Shown in pieces: positions 18,092 to 26,365 of a stretch of DNA of 55,129 nucleotides. Positions within the stretch are counted from its first letter, which is position 1. Every line of letters starts with the position of its first letter. This DNA is from Elainella saxicola E1 (GTDB lineage: Bacteria > Cyanobacteriota > Cyanobacteriia > Elainellales > Elainellaceae). The notes beneath the pieces were generated by a model, which did no database searches, was not told the DNA's origin, and saw only the letters and a list, made by a program, of their open reading frames with translations. Location of the stretch: assembly GCA_002796835.1 (NCBI GenBank), contig LUGL01000003.1, forward strand, positions 3,252 through 58,380, in the 5' to 3' direction. The position numbers were made by a program, and so were the translations under genes.

Positions 18092-19198
18092 CTAGGCCGA
18101 TTCACTCGTTGCTCTTTCACTTTGAATCAGTTGCTGCATCGCATTCCACCAATCAGAGCGGCCTTGCTGTAAATGCCAGTACCAATATTCACAGCCCCAT
18201 AGCAGAATCGTGTTATATTCCAACTCTACCAATTGTTGGGTCAGCGCGATCGCCTGGGCAGGTGACGAACTGGGATGGTGAATGCCGCGAGTGGCAACGA
18301 GTTGATTCGGTTCCCAGGGCTCTGCTTGAGCTTCAGCGATCCAGGCTGCTTTGTGATTTTGTCGTAGTTGCAGCCGCCAATGGTGCAGGGTTTGCCAGAA
18401 AGCCGCTTGCGGTTCCAGATAAAATCGCGTTTGGCCGATCGGCACTTTACTGTACACGTTGAATCCAACCACATCGGCGGCTGCCAGACAAGTCTGAAAA
18501 GCAACCTCATCACCTGGATCATCGGCAAAAGGCAACATAATCGATCCGGTCAGCAAGATTTGTTGGTCGGGTCTTGCTATTTGTCGCACTTGTTGAACTT
18601 CCTGCTGCACAAATTCATAGCTCAGAAATCGTCCCCCGGCAATTTCTAACTGTGTAAATGGCTCGTTCTCAATTTGCCAATAGCGAATTGCTGCTACTTG
18701 CTTAGTATGATTCATCACCGCATCAATGAATCGTAACGTATATTCCACCAAAACTGGGCTGCGTTGATCGATCGGCTGATGGCCTTGACCGGTGTCATAG
18801 CGATCGGACAACCAATCAGGAAAATGGAATTCTGGCCAGCGGGGCGTTTTCATCCCAATTGCAATCACCAGTTCAACCTTTTGGCGATCGGCTTCCTCCA
18901 GCAACCAGTCTAAAACCGTGAAATCAAACTGACCTGCTGCTGGTTCAAGTTCATTCCAATAACCGCATAAGCGAATGCGATCAAATCCAAGCTGACAAAT
19001 TTGGCGAAATGTGGTTCGATAGTCTAAGCCGAGATAAGCACACTGGAGCTGGCTGAAGGTTGTGCCTAACGTTGCCGGTCGTTGAATGGAGCGTTGAACA
19101 GGCTGACTTGGTGTTTGTGGCGGTTTTCCTGTTAAGAGCAAAGATTTGCTGTAGTTTAACCAACGGACTAAGCGATTTGAAGGAATGATATAAGCCAT
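18092..19198 (-). CDS. Clan GH-A glycoside hydrolase-like protein
   Basis: The protein is a predicted TIM-barrel glycosidase. RLCGYWNELEP and LVIAIGMKTPRWPEFHFPDWL are typical of clan A beta strands, and WQIENEP supplies the acid/base Glu (E179, counted from the ATG at 19198). WIAEAQAEPW supplies the probable nucleophile Glu (E289), at the end of beta strand seven. The best comparisons I can make by eye are GH39, GH42 and GH5; I cannot choose. There is no clear signal peptide. A TTG at 19228 is an alternative start, and no good ribosome site is visible at either. It could trim exopolysaccharide or storage glycans; that is inference. It converges with the RTX gene. Confidence 0.8.
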   Translation of the reverse strand: MAYIIPSNRLVRWLNYSKSLLLTGKPPQTPSQPVQRSIQRPATLGTTFSQLQCAYLGLDYRTTFRQICQLGFDRIRLCGYWNELEPAAGQFDFTVLDWLLEEADRQKVELVIAIGMKTPRWPEFHFPDWLSDRYDTGQGHQPIDQRSPVLVEYTLRFIDAVMNHTKQVAAIRYWQIENEPFTQLEIAGGRFLSYEFVQQEVQQVRQIARPDQQILLTGSIMLPFADDPGDEVAFQTCLAAADVVGFNVYSKVPIGQTRFYLEPQAAFWQTLHHWRLQLRQNHKAAWIAEAQAEPWEPNQLVATRGIHHPSSSPAQAIALTQQLVELEYNTILLWGCEYWYWHLQQGRSDWWNAMQQLIQSERATSESA

Positions 19199-19337
19199 AT
19201 TGCGGAAAAGAGAGGAATTCTCAATCAAGTAGAGTGATTGAAAGATTTTGCAACATGCTTAGGTATCAATGATCACTCTGTCAGAAACTTTTACAACTGA
19301 ACATTGCAACGTAAATTAATGCCGCATTCCAAAAACA

Positions 19338-19844
19338 ATGTCTTCTTTTCACCCCGACCACTCTACTGCTGATCAAACCATTATCCGATCGGCCATTCCA
19401 GCAGATGCCAATCGGCTTTCTGTGCTGTGCGATCAGTTAGGCTATGCGGCTTCCCCTCTGGACATCAAAGCCCGCTTGAATTCCTTACAGGAAATGCCTA
19501 AACATGCCATCTGGGTAGCTCAAAATACAGATGTTGTGGGGTGGATTCATGCCCATGAATGTCCGTTGCTGACGATGCCAACCCAGGTCGTGATTCTAGG
19601 TTTAGTGGTTGATCCAGCCTTCCGGAATCTGGGGATTGGCAGAAAGCTCGTGCAACGGGTGGAAGCTTGGGCAATCGAACACGGCAATAATTTGATCATT
19701 GTGCGATCGAATGTGATTCGGCATGAAGCTCACCGCTTTTACGAAACCTTGGGCTACCGGCTGATTAAGCAATCGATGGTATTTACAAAATCACTTGCTC
19801 CTGTGTCAAACCAAATGGACAGGGAACCCCGACCGATTTATTAA
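19338..19844 (+). CDS. GNAT family N-acetyltransferase
   Basis: The 168-residue protein has the GNAT fold. It begins TIIRSAIPADANRLSVLCDQLGY, has the strand-loop VVILGLVVDPAFRNLGIGRKLVQ with the acetyl-CoA pyrophosphate loop (R-x-x-G-I-G-R-K-L), and ends HRFYETLGYRLIKQS. It would transfer an acetyl group from acetyl-CoA to an amine on a small molecule or protein. The acceptor is unknown. It is a single gene and converges with the GTP cyclohydrolase gene, 21 bp apart. Confidence 0.92.
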   Translation: MSSFHPDHSTADQTIIRSAIPADANRLSVLCDQLGYAASPLDIKARLNSLQEMPKHAIWVAQNTDVVGWIHAHECPLLTMPTQVVILGLVVDPAFRNLGIGRKLVQRVEAWAIEHGNNLIIVRSNVIRHEAHRFYETLGYRLIKQSMVFTKSLAPVSNQMDREPRPIY

Positions 19845-19865
19845 TCTTTCCTGACAGACTCTGCC

Positions 19866-21134
19866 TTAATAATCTCTGCCTTTCACCTCTGACAGTTGAT
19901 CTTCATTGAGGACACCATTCTCGGAATAATATCCGGAGGCTTTTTTCGCTTCAATTTCGACCTGTGCATCTGCCGGAATCATTTCGGGTGGAATGGGAAT
20001 GCGCTCAACTACCTCGATGCCTGCATGGGTGATGGCGTTATATTTCATGTTGCTCATTGACACCAGCCGATCGATCCGGGTCACCCCCAACCAGTGCAAC
20101 ACATCGGGCATCAGCTCCTGGAAGCGCATATCCTGAACCCCAGCCACGCACTCAGTTCGCAAGAAATAGGCATCGGCCCGATCGCCCCCTTCCTGGCGTT
20201 TGCGAGCATTATAGACCAGGAATTTAGTCACTTCTCCCAGCGCCCGTCCCTCTTTGCGGCAGTAAACAATCATGCCAGCTCCGCCCTCTTGCGCTGTTTG
20301 AACGCAGACTTCAATGCCATGCACCAGATAGGGACGGCAGGTGCAAATGTCAGAGCCGAATACATCAGACCCGTTGCACTCATCATGAACACGCACGGCT
20401 AACGGTCGATCGGGATCCGTAATTGCGGCTGCATCGCCGATAATATAAACCGTGGTGCCTCCAATCGGCGGTAAAAAGACATGCAGATCGGGCCGAGTCA
20501 CCAGTTCCGGAAACATATTGCCCGTTTGTTGAAATAAAACCCGCCGCAGTTCCCATTCATCGACCTGCAACCGCTTGGCAATGCCCGGAAGGTACCAGAC
20601 CGGATCGATCGCCGCTTTCGTCACAAGCAAACTGCCATCTGGCTTGAGAATTTCACCATCGACCTGCAGCCGTCCGCTAGCCACTTCATCCTTCAGTTCG
20701 GGGATGTTGATATGGGCCTTGGTAATAGCGATTGTCGGCAAAATATCGTATTCTTCCGAGTCGTAGTTTGTGAAAACATCTCCAACCATTGCGCCCCAAG
20801 GGTCAAGCGAGACGATCTTACCGGCATCACTCCAGCTCGGATGGGGACCGAGTGCTACAACAGGCGATGTGTTGGTCAAGTCCGCTTTGTGAGTCGGGTC
20901 AAGTACACCGCTAGCCACCGCTAAAGCCCGATAAACACCATAGGAACCGGCATGAGTGCCAATCACGTTCCGGTATTTTAGGCTACGCAACGAACCAATC
21001 ACAGGGCCGCGCTGTTGTGGATCGGTGACTCCCCACTGGATCGGGACAACTTTTGTGGCTCCTTGGGTTTGATGGGAAGTGAGAATAATATGTTTAGCTT
21101 TTGCTGGTTTAGTCTTGGCGAGGTCTTCAGTCAT
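19866..21134 (-). CDS. GTP cyclohydrolase II, long URC1-like form
   Basis: The C-terminal half carries the RibA fold: H250-D-E-C253-N-G-S-D-V-F-G, then C264-T-C266, the three Zn-binding cysteines, followed by CRKEGRALGEV, the counterpart of the substrate loop. Later segments diverge: the usual TNNP is replaced by SMSNM. The N-terminal 200 residues are a separate GTP-cyclohydrolase N-terminal domain (I recall Pfam PF12471). No DHBP synthase domain is present, so it differs from the fused RibBA used for riboflavin. This long form matches URC1, which takes part in uracil breakdown in yeasts and is encoded in many bacteria. The reaction in this organism is not shown. The start is the ATG at 21134. 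Confidence 0.88.
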   Translation of the reverse strand: MTEDLAKTKPAKAKHIILTSHQTQGATKVVPIQWGVTDPQQRGPVIGSLRSLKYRNVIGTHAGSYGVYRALAVASGVLDPTHKADLTNTSPVVALGPHPSWSDAGKIVSLDPWGAMVGDVFTNYDSEEYDILPTIAITKAHINIPELKDEVASGRLQVDGEILKPDGSLLVTKAAIDPVWYLPGIAKRLQVDEWELRRVLFQQTGNMFPELVTRPDLHVFLPPIGGTTVYIIGDAAAITDPDRPLAVRVHDECNGSDVFGSDICTCRPYLVHGIEVCVQTAQEGGAGMIVYCRKEGRALGEVTKFLVYNARKRQEGGDRADAYFLRTECVAGVQDMRFQELMPDVLHWLGVTRIDRLVSMSNMKYNAITHAGIEVVERIPIPPEMIPADAQVEIEAKKASGYYSENGVLNEDQLSEVKGRDY

Positions 21135-21936
21135 AATAGCAATTGCAACCCCTACAACGATTATCGTATTGTGACATACTCCCGACATCGATGTTTTGGG
21201 CAACGCATGGGCTTTCCGTCTACAGGTCTACTTGCTTGTATCAAACTCTACAGAATTGTGGAAAAGTATGGGAGGAAAGGCGACGATCGCTTCGATCACT
21301 TCTCAGCTTCCTTTCAAATACCCTCAAAAGCTATTTCCAAATAGAAATCAAAGACAAATTCAACTACTTCAATATTTTAATTTCACAAATTTCTCATCCC
21401 CTTCTCCGAGTTTTTCGCTCTTACGAAGTCGTTTTTCCAGCATAATTTTAATAAAACAAAAACATCGCTTCTTCTAGTTCAACGCAAGTTCTGATCATTG
21501 ATTTTCAAAATGCGCCTCACCTTCAGGATTGTGAATTAGATAATGCGGTATTGGTTGCTTAAATTATCTGAGCGGACAAGATGTCCCCCCCACAAGAAGT
21601 TCTGCTTTATTTAATTTTCGCCCCCAAAAAGCATACTTCAAGAACGAGACGCAACACTCAATAGATACGACGAGAATCCACAATCAGACAATGTACTGAA
21701 AACAAATTTAGTAACGCAGTTGAAATGGCAAAAGTAAACTGAGTCGTTGATTTAGCGATCGAACAACGCCAGCTAAACTCAGAAAGATCCCTTATATTAT
21801 CTTGGTAACGAAAGAGAATGCATGATTCGAGAACCCGGGTTGTGTGGCGCGCTTCGCGCCACACAACCCAATCTCTTTAATTGCCGAGGCAATATAATAC
21901 GAGGGTTGGGTAATTCTCGAAAAGGCGGTCAATGGT
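21135..21936. other. Intergenic region with a structured DNA element
   Basis: This 802-bp stretch has no gene I can support; the short frames in it look spurious. Most of it is AT-rich and featureless. One match to a DnaA box (TGTGGAAAA at 21257-21265) is probably chance. The last 110 bases carry a complex of inverted repeats, listed separately. Confidence 0.55.
21826..21921 (+). repeat. Nested inverted-repeat element upstream of the 21937 gene
   Basis: An outer pair TTCGAGAA (21826-21833) and TTCTCGAA (21914-21921) encloses a perfect 15-bp stem (21837-21851 with 21855-21869) with a three-base loop CTT, and a second stem ATTGCC/GGCAAT (21880-21893). GGGTTG at 21903-21908 could also pair with CAACCC at 21864-21869, so an alternative structure is possible. 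The right arm ends 15 bases before the ATG of the next gene, so the element is likely in its leader. It could be an RNA switch, an operator cluster, or a small non-coding mobile repeat; none is proven. Confidence 0.65.
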
Positions 21937-22323
21937 ATGGATGGTCTACCTGAATTTCTGACTTACGAGGAAGTCGTTGAAGTCGATCAAGCGTTACTGA
22001 CGGCTCAAGATAAGTTTTTGGCGCGAGTTTCGCTTTACTCTTTGCGCGTATTGAAACAAATTGCCCAAACAGAACAGTTACCCGTAGAAGCCATCACCGA
22101 TCAGCAAATTGCCCATTGGATCGAACAGGATGAGACGCTACGAGAAATGATTAGCTCCGACGCCGCGTTTGAACAGTTTTTTATTCAGCTCGTCCTTTCT
22201 TCCTTACAGCCTTTGCGGCAAATTTCCCAAGAAACAAACCTGCCGATCGATGATTTGACGATTCAGCAGGTCGTAAACTGGTTTGAGCAGCAGGCCAAAC
22301 AGCGTTTAGAAAATAATCGTTAA
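21937..22323 (+). CDS. Small protein with two copies of a helical domain
   Basis: I recognise no named family. The 128-residue protein contains two similar segments of about 37-40 residues: ARVSLYSLRVLKQIAQTEQL... with AITDQQIAHWIEQD, and IQLVLSSLQPLRQISQETNL... with LTIQQVVNWFEQQ. Each looks like two or three helices, so the protein is an internal duplication. It is soluble, acidic, and has no signal. The ATG is preceded by AAGGCGG, directly after the hairpin element at 21826-21921. It converges with the sigma-like gene. A regulatory or adaptor role would fit but is a guess. Confidence 0.75.
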   Translation: MDGLPEFLTYEEVVEVDQALLTAQDKFLARVSLYSLRVLKQIAQTEQLPVEAITDQQIAHWIEQDETLREMISSDAAFEQFFIQLVLSSLQPLRQISQETNLPIDDLTIQQVVNWFEQQAKQRLENNR

Positions 22324-22335
22324 CCGACAGAGCAC

Positions 22336-23037
22336 TTAGCGAGACTCATAAATTGGCTCTAGTGGATCCAACCGGAAGATATCTTCTAGCTCTTCCCGTT
22401 CTTCGTTAAACCGATCGCGCCAAGAGCGATTCAGATAAATTTTGCAGACATCTTCTGGTAGAGCCATTTCCAACTGCTGATAGCCTTCTTCTAGCTCTAG
22501 TTTCACTTCTTGAGGAGAAATGACCTCTCCCTCGGCTTGAAGATAGGCTGAGATGCGAGGTTCGCTCCAGTGGAAGGTTTGAGCCATCAAGACAATAAAA
22601 CGCTGACGCGGCATCAACCGATCGATCGCTTGCTCAACAAAACACCACAGCGGAGGAGACGCAGCCTGCAATGAGTAGTTGATTTCTTCAACGGGGGGCA
22701 GTTCTACCCGATTGATGCAGAGAGCCGTCATTTGAATCAGCCAGCTTTGCAGAGAAAAATTTGGATTTTGCTCCAGCTTTTCATTGATATCTAATCCGCC
22801 CAGCTCATAGTAGAGATGCCGCCAGGTCACTGCAAATAAATAATTGGCTTGTGCTGGAGAGCGGATCGAATGTTGAATCAGGGAATAGACGATCGGGCTG
22901 TAGCGACAAAAGATCGCCACAAAATATTTGCCGCTTTCGGGATAGCGCTGAAATAGCGTCAACAGCTCACGATCGCTATGGTGATGCAGCTCTTGGACGA
23001 GGGCGTGATTACATTCAGGGAAAGAAGGAATATGCAT
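22336..23037 (-). CDS. Sigma-70/ECF sigma-factor-like protein
   Basis: The start at 23037 gives MHIPSFPECNHALVQELHHHSDRELLTLF..., a beginning I associate with a cyanobacterial sigma-like family. The middle has a helical region (FVAIFCRYSPIVYSLIQHS) placed like sigma region 2, and AIDRLMPRQRFIVLMAQTFHWSEPRISAYLQAEG looks like region 4, which binds the -35 element through its helix-turn-helix. The homology to true sigma factors is weak and the protein may not bind core polymerase. The C-terminus is acidic. It is divergent from the first TPS exoprotein gene, so it could be a local regulator of that locus; this is inference. Confidence 0.7.
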   Translation of the reverse strand: MHIPSFPECNHALVQELHHHSDRELLTLFQRYPESGKYFVAIFCRYSPIVYSLIQHSIRSPAQANYLFAVTWRHLYYELGGLDINEKLEQNPNFSLQSWLIQMTALCINRVELPPVEEINYSLQAASPPLWCFVEQAIDRLMPRQRFIVLMAQTFHWSEPRISAYLQAEGEVISPQEVKLELEEGYQQLEMALPEDVCKIYLNRSWRDRFNEEREELEDIFRLDPLEPIYESR

Positions 23038-23180
23038 TATTTTGTACCCCCAAGACCATGGCTCAGAACAAGGATCGATCGCTAGATGCGACGAAATCGC
23101 TCTCATGATACTCAGAAGTTTTAGAAGTGACACAACTTTGCAAAATTTAATTCTTGCCCTTGAGCATGCGACCGATCGAG

Positions 23181-23186
23181 TATAGT
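23181..23186 (+). promoter_or_regulatory. Candidate -10 element for the first TPS gene
   Basis: TATAGT lies 59 bp before the TTG start of the first TPS gene. The equivalent TATATT lies at the same distance in the second copy, inside a duplicated upstream region. Conservation across the copies supports it. No clear -35 is visible. Confidence 0.35.
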
Positions 23187-23244
23187 TTGACTTGGAGTTT
23201 CTGATTGGGCCTTCTCGCTTCCCCTATTTAAATTGTCCGGTATC

Positions 23245-26200
23245 TTGAAGCGCAATTCTTTCCTCGTTGCTCTGTTGATTGTTGCTGTCACTTCCCTAAA
23301 AGCTGAGGCACAGATCAACCCTGATCATACACTTGGCCCAGATCGTTCACGTCTCACACCTGCATCCGATCGAACCGTAATTGAAGGAGGGGCGAGGCGA
23401 GGTCGCAATTTATTTCACAGTTTTCGAGAATTTAATGTTGAGACAGGGCGATCGGTTTATTTCGCCAATCCGGATGGTGTGCAGCGCATTTTTGGTCGCG
23501 TCACAGGCTCGAATCGTTCCAACATTCTGGGTACCCTGGGCGTTCTAGGCAATGCCGATCTGTTTTTGATCAATCCCAATGGCATTTTGTTTGGGCCGAA
23601 TGCTCGCTTGGATGTGCGGGGTTCGTTTCTGGCCACCACCGCCGATCGGGTTTTGTTTCACAACTACAGCTTTAACGCCAGCAATCCCACTCCACCGCCG
23701 CTACTGACAATCCATAGGCCGATCGGGCTGCAAATGGGGGCAACGCCTGGAGCCATTCGGATGGAAGGCAATGCGACAACCAAAACCCAATTTTCTGTAC
23801 CTAATAGCGAAACCTTTGGCCTCTTGGGCGGCAACGTGACCCTAACCAATGCTGAGATCACAGCTCCATCGGGACGGATTAATCTCGGCAGTCTGCGATC
23901 GGGAACGGTCAAGCTAACTGAAACAGGGACTGGCTTTCGCTTGGAATCTCCGGTTCTGCCGATCGATCCAACGTTTGAGGGCGACAATGTTTTGCTGGAC
24001 AATGCCCGACTGTTTATTGCTGAACAGGGTGATGTGGTGGGGAGTGCGTCCGATCGTGGCATCTATTTTTTGGGGAACAACATTCAGCTCCACAATCAGT
24101 CTGATGTGGAAATCAACAACAACAGCAGCAGTCATGGTGGTCCGATTCGGGTTGATGCAAACCGGTTGCGCCTCAGCCTGGGGGGAAAACTGGAAACAAC
24201 AAGTTCACTACAGGGAATTGGTGGCGAAATTATTATCAATGCTGCTGATCAAGTGACTCTGATTGGGAATAACCCGGTAGACCCTCTTCGTATCAGCAAT
24301 ATTCTCACTGCATCGGATACGGTGGGACGGGGTGGAGATATTCGGATTCAGACTGGCCGACTACAGCTTCGTCAAGGGGCAGAAATCATCAGTTTCGGCA
24401 ATCGTGCAGGCCGAGGTGGAGATGTAACCATACGAGCCTCTGAATCTATTACTGCAACTGGAATTCCGACGACTCGACCCCAGGGCGGCAGTAATATCGG
24501 GGCGGTAGTTTGGGGAAGTGGCCGTGGCGGCAATATTCACATCGTGACTCCCCGCTTAGTTTTGCGAGATGGTAACCGCGTTCAGGCCGTCTCAAATAGT
24601 AGTGGGCACGGGGGCAATATTACGATCGAGGCAAATACGATCATTGCCGAAGGATTTAATCCTAAACTGCCTTTTTTTCCATCTGGGATTGTGGCGCTTC
24701 CCTTAAATAGCGGTGACGGAGGTGACATTCGCGTCATAACTCAGAATCTCGACCTATCTAGAGGCGCAAATCTCAGTACTGCTTTGGCCAGCAACTATGA
24801 GGTTTTGACCTTACTGACGGGCGGAGAGTTTGATGCGGTGAATGCAGGTACAGGCAATGCCGGGAATCTCCGAGTTCAAGCGAACCGCATCCTGATTCGG
24901 GGGGGCAATCCTCGACTTCCCGATAATCCAACCCAGCTCAGCAGTGTTACCTTTGGCCAGGGTGATGCTGGAGATGTCGATGTCTCAACCCGCGAATTAA
25001 CCATCCTGGATGGAGGCGCATTACTCTCTGCTTCGCTGCTTTCCCTGTCTGTGCTTGGTACTCCGCTACCCACTTCTGGGCGTGGCAATGGTGGCAACTT
25101 GACGGTGAATGCAGAAAACATTCTTTTGGATGGGCTCAACCGTCAATTAGGGCTGAGCAGTTTGCTAGGAACTCTGGCAGGTGGATTTGGCCAAGGCGGC
25201 AATACACAAATTCGCACAGGAAATCTAACGGTTAGGAATGGTGGCACGGTTAATTCAGGTACCTATGCCGTTGGTAATGCCGGACGTTTAGCGATCGAAG
25301 CTGATTCAATTCAGGTAGAAGGGGTGCATGCTAGTGGTCAACGATCGGCCATTGGTACCTTTGCCGATCGACCCGATCCCACCCTGAGAGAAGCCTTTGT
25401 GTTGCCTGCCCGACCCACCGGAGATACGGGAGAACTGACGATTCAGAGTGATTACCTCAATGTTGAGGATGGCGGACTAATTAGCGTTCGGCATCAAGGC
25501 AGTGGCAATGCAGGACGCATGCGATTGCGCGTTAATCAGCTTCAGCTGAATGGAGGAGAGCTGTCAGCCGAAACGGCTTTAGGGCAGGGGGGGAATATTA
25601 CCGTTCAGTCTGATACCTTGTTGCTGCGCCAGAATAGCCAAATCACGGCAACCGCATTGGGTGGAACCGGGAACGGCGGCAACTTAACGCTGAACTCTGA
25701 ATTGATTGGCACTTTGCCCAATGAAAATAATGACCTGATCGCCAATTCAGTCGGCGGCAACGGCGGAGAGATTAATCTCACTACACCCCTTTTGGCTGGA
25801 TTTGAACCGCGCGATCGCCTCACGTCTGAAAGCGACATCACGGCCAGCTCTGAGTTGGGCATTGATGGCACGATTCGGATTCTCTCGCCCAACATTGATA
25901 CCAACCAATTGACAACTGAACTGCCTGAAGCACCTTTGGATAGCAGCGATCAAATCACCACAGGCTGTCCTGCCGATCAAGAAGCCTCTTTTGTGGTCTC
26001 AGGCCGAGGTGGGCTTCCAGCAACCCCATCTGACATCCTCAATCGCACAGTTTGGCAAGATGATCGCGTAGACTCAACTCCCCCAGAATCTTACTCCTCT
26101 CTTTCTAACCGAAGCGATGCTGCTGCCAATTCTGGTGGCCCGATCGTTGAGGCGCAAACTTGGGTTTTGAACGATCGCGGACAAGTAGAACTCAGGCCAA

Positions 26201-26271
26201 CGCTATCTGCAATGAGACCAAGCAACAGGAACTCTGCCCTGTGTTTCGCGAACCAAACTGGTATGCAGTAG
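23245..26271 (+). CDS. TPS-type filamentous hemagglutinin-like exoprotein, copy 1
   Basis: This 1008-residue secreted protein starts at a TTG that is conserved with its tandem paralogue; there is no suitable ATG. A signal peptide (MKRNSFLVALLIVAVTSLKA, cleavage near AEA) is followed by a TPS domain, with NADLFLINPNGILFGPNA and RLDVRGSFLATTADRV as key motifs. The long middle is a beta-helix of repeats containing GxGGxI and DGG. The C-terminus has GCP (C908), the motif FVVSGRGGLPATP, VWQDDR and a final Cys at C1000, nine residues from the end; these are the only cysteines. The TPS domain should be recognised by an outer-membrane TpsB pore, which is not in the window. A role as a surface adhesin is likely. 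Confidence 0.9.
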   Translation: MKRNSFLVALLIVAVTSLKAEAQINPDHTLGPDRSRLTPASDRTVIEGGARRGRNLFHSFREFNVETGRSVYFANPDGVQRIFGRVTGSNRSNILGTLGVLGNADLFLINPNGILFGPNARLDVRGSFLATTADRVLFHNYSFNASNPTPPPLLTIHRPIGLQMGATPGAIRMEGNATTKTQFSVPNSETFGLLGGNVTLTNAEITAPSGRINLGSLRSGTVKLTETGTGFRLESPVLPIDPTFEGDNVLLDNARLFIAEQGDVVGSASDRGIYFLGNNIQLHNQSDVEINNNSSSHGGPIRVDANRLRLSLGGKLETTSSLQGIGGEIIINAADQVTLIGNNPVDPLRISNILTASDTVGRGGDIRIQTGRLQLRQGAEIISFGNRAGRGGDVTIRASESITATGIPTTRPQGGSNIGAVVWGSGRGGNIHIVTPRLVLRDGNRVQAVSNSSGHGGNITIEANTIIAEGFNPKLPFFPSGIVALPLNSGDGGDIRVITQNLDLSRGANLSTALASNYEVLTLLTGGEFDAVNAGTGNAGNLRVQANRILIRGGNPRLPDNPTQLSSVTFGQGDAGDVDVSTRELTILDGGALLSASLLSLSVLGTPLPTSGRGNGGNLTVNAENILLDGLNRQLGLSSLLGTLAGGFGQGGNTQIRTGNLTVRNGGTVNSGTYAVGNAGRLAIEADSIQVEGVHASGQRSAIGTFADRPDPTLREAFVLPARPTGDTGELTIQSDYLNVEDGGLISVRHQGSGNAGRMRLRVNQLQLNGGELSAETALGQGGNITVQSDTLLLRQNSQITATALGGTGNGGNLTLNSELIGTLPNENNDLIANSVGGNGGEINLTTPLLAGFEPRDRLTSESDITASSELGIDGTIRILSPNIDTNQLTTELPEAPLDSSDQITTGCPADQEASFVVSGRGGLPATPSDILNRTVWQDDRVDSTPPESYSSLSNRSDAAANSGGPIVEAQTWVLNDRGQVELRPTLSAMRPSNRNSALCFANQTGMQ

Positions 26272-26301
26272 GACGACATGGGCATTCCATGGGCGATCGC
26301 G

Positions 26302-26307
26302 TATATT
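26302..26307 (+). promoter_or_regulatory. Candidate -10 element for the second TPS gene
   Basis: TATATT lies 59 bp before the TTG start at 26366, matching TATAGT in copy 1. The flanking sequence is also shared (CGATCG before it, TTGGAGTTTCTG and GTCCGGTATC after it), so the promoter region was copied with the gene. Confidence 0.35.
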
Positions 26308-26365
26308 TTGGTTTGGAGTTTCTGGGTGGGCATCCTCGCCTGCCTTATTCAAATCGTCCGGTATC

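Noticed and set aside
21257-21265. DnaA box
   Set aside because: A single perfect 9-mer with no second site nearby; likely chance.
22336-23037. True ECF sigma factor acting on the TPS genes
   Set aside because: The regions are only weakly sigma-like and no anti-sigma factor or matching promoter is seen; kept only as a family resemblance.
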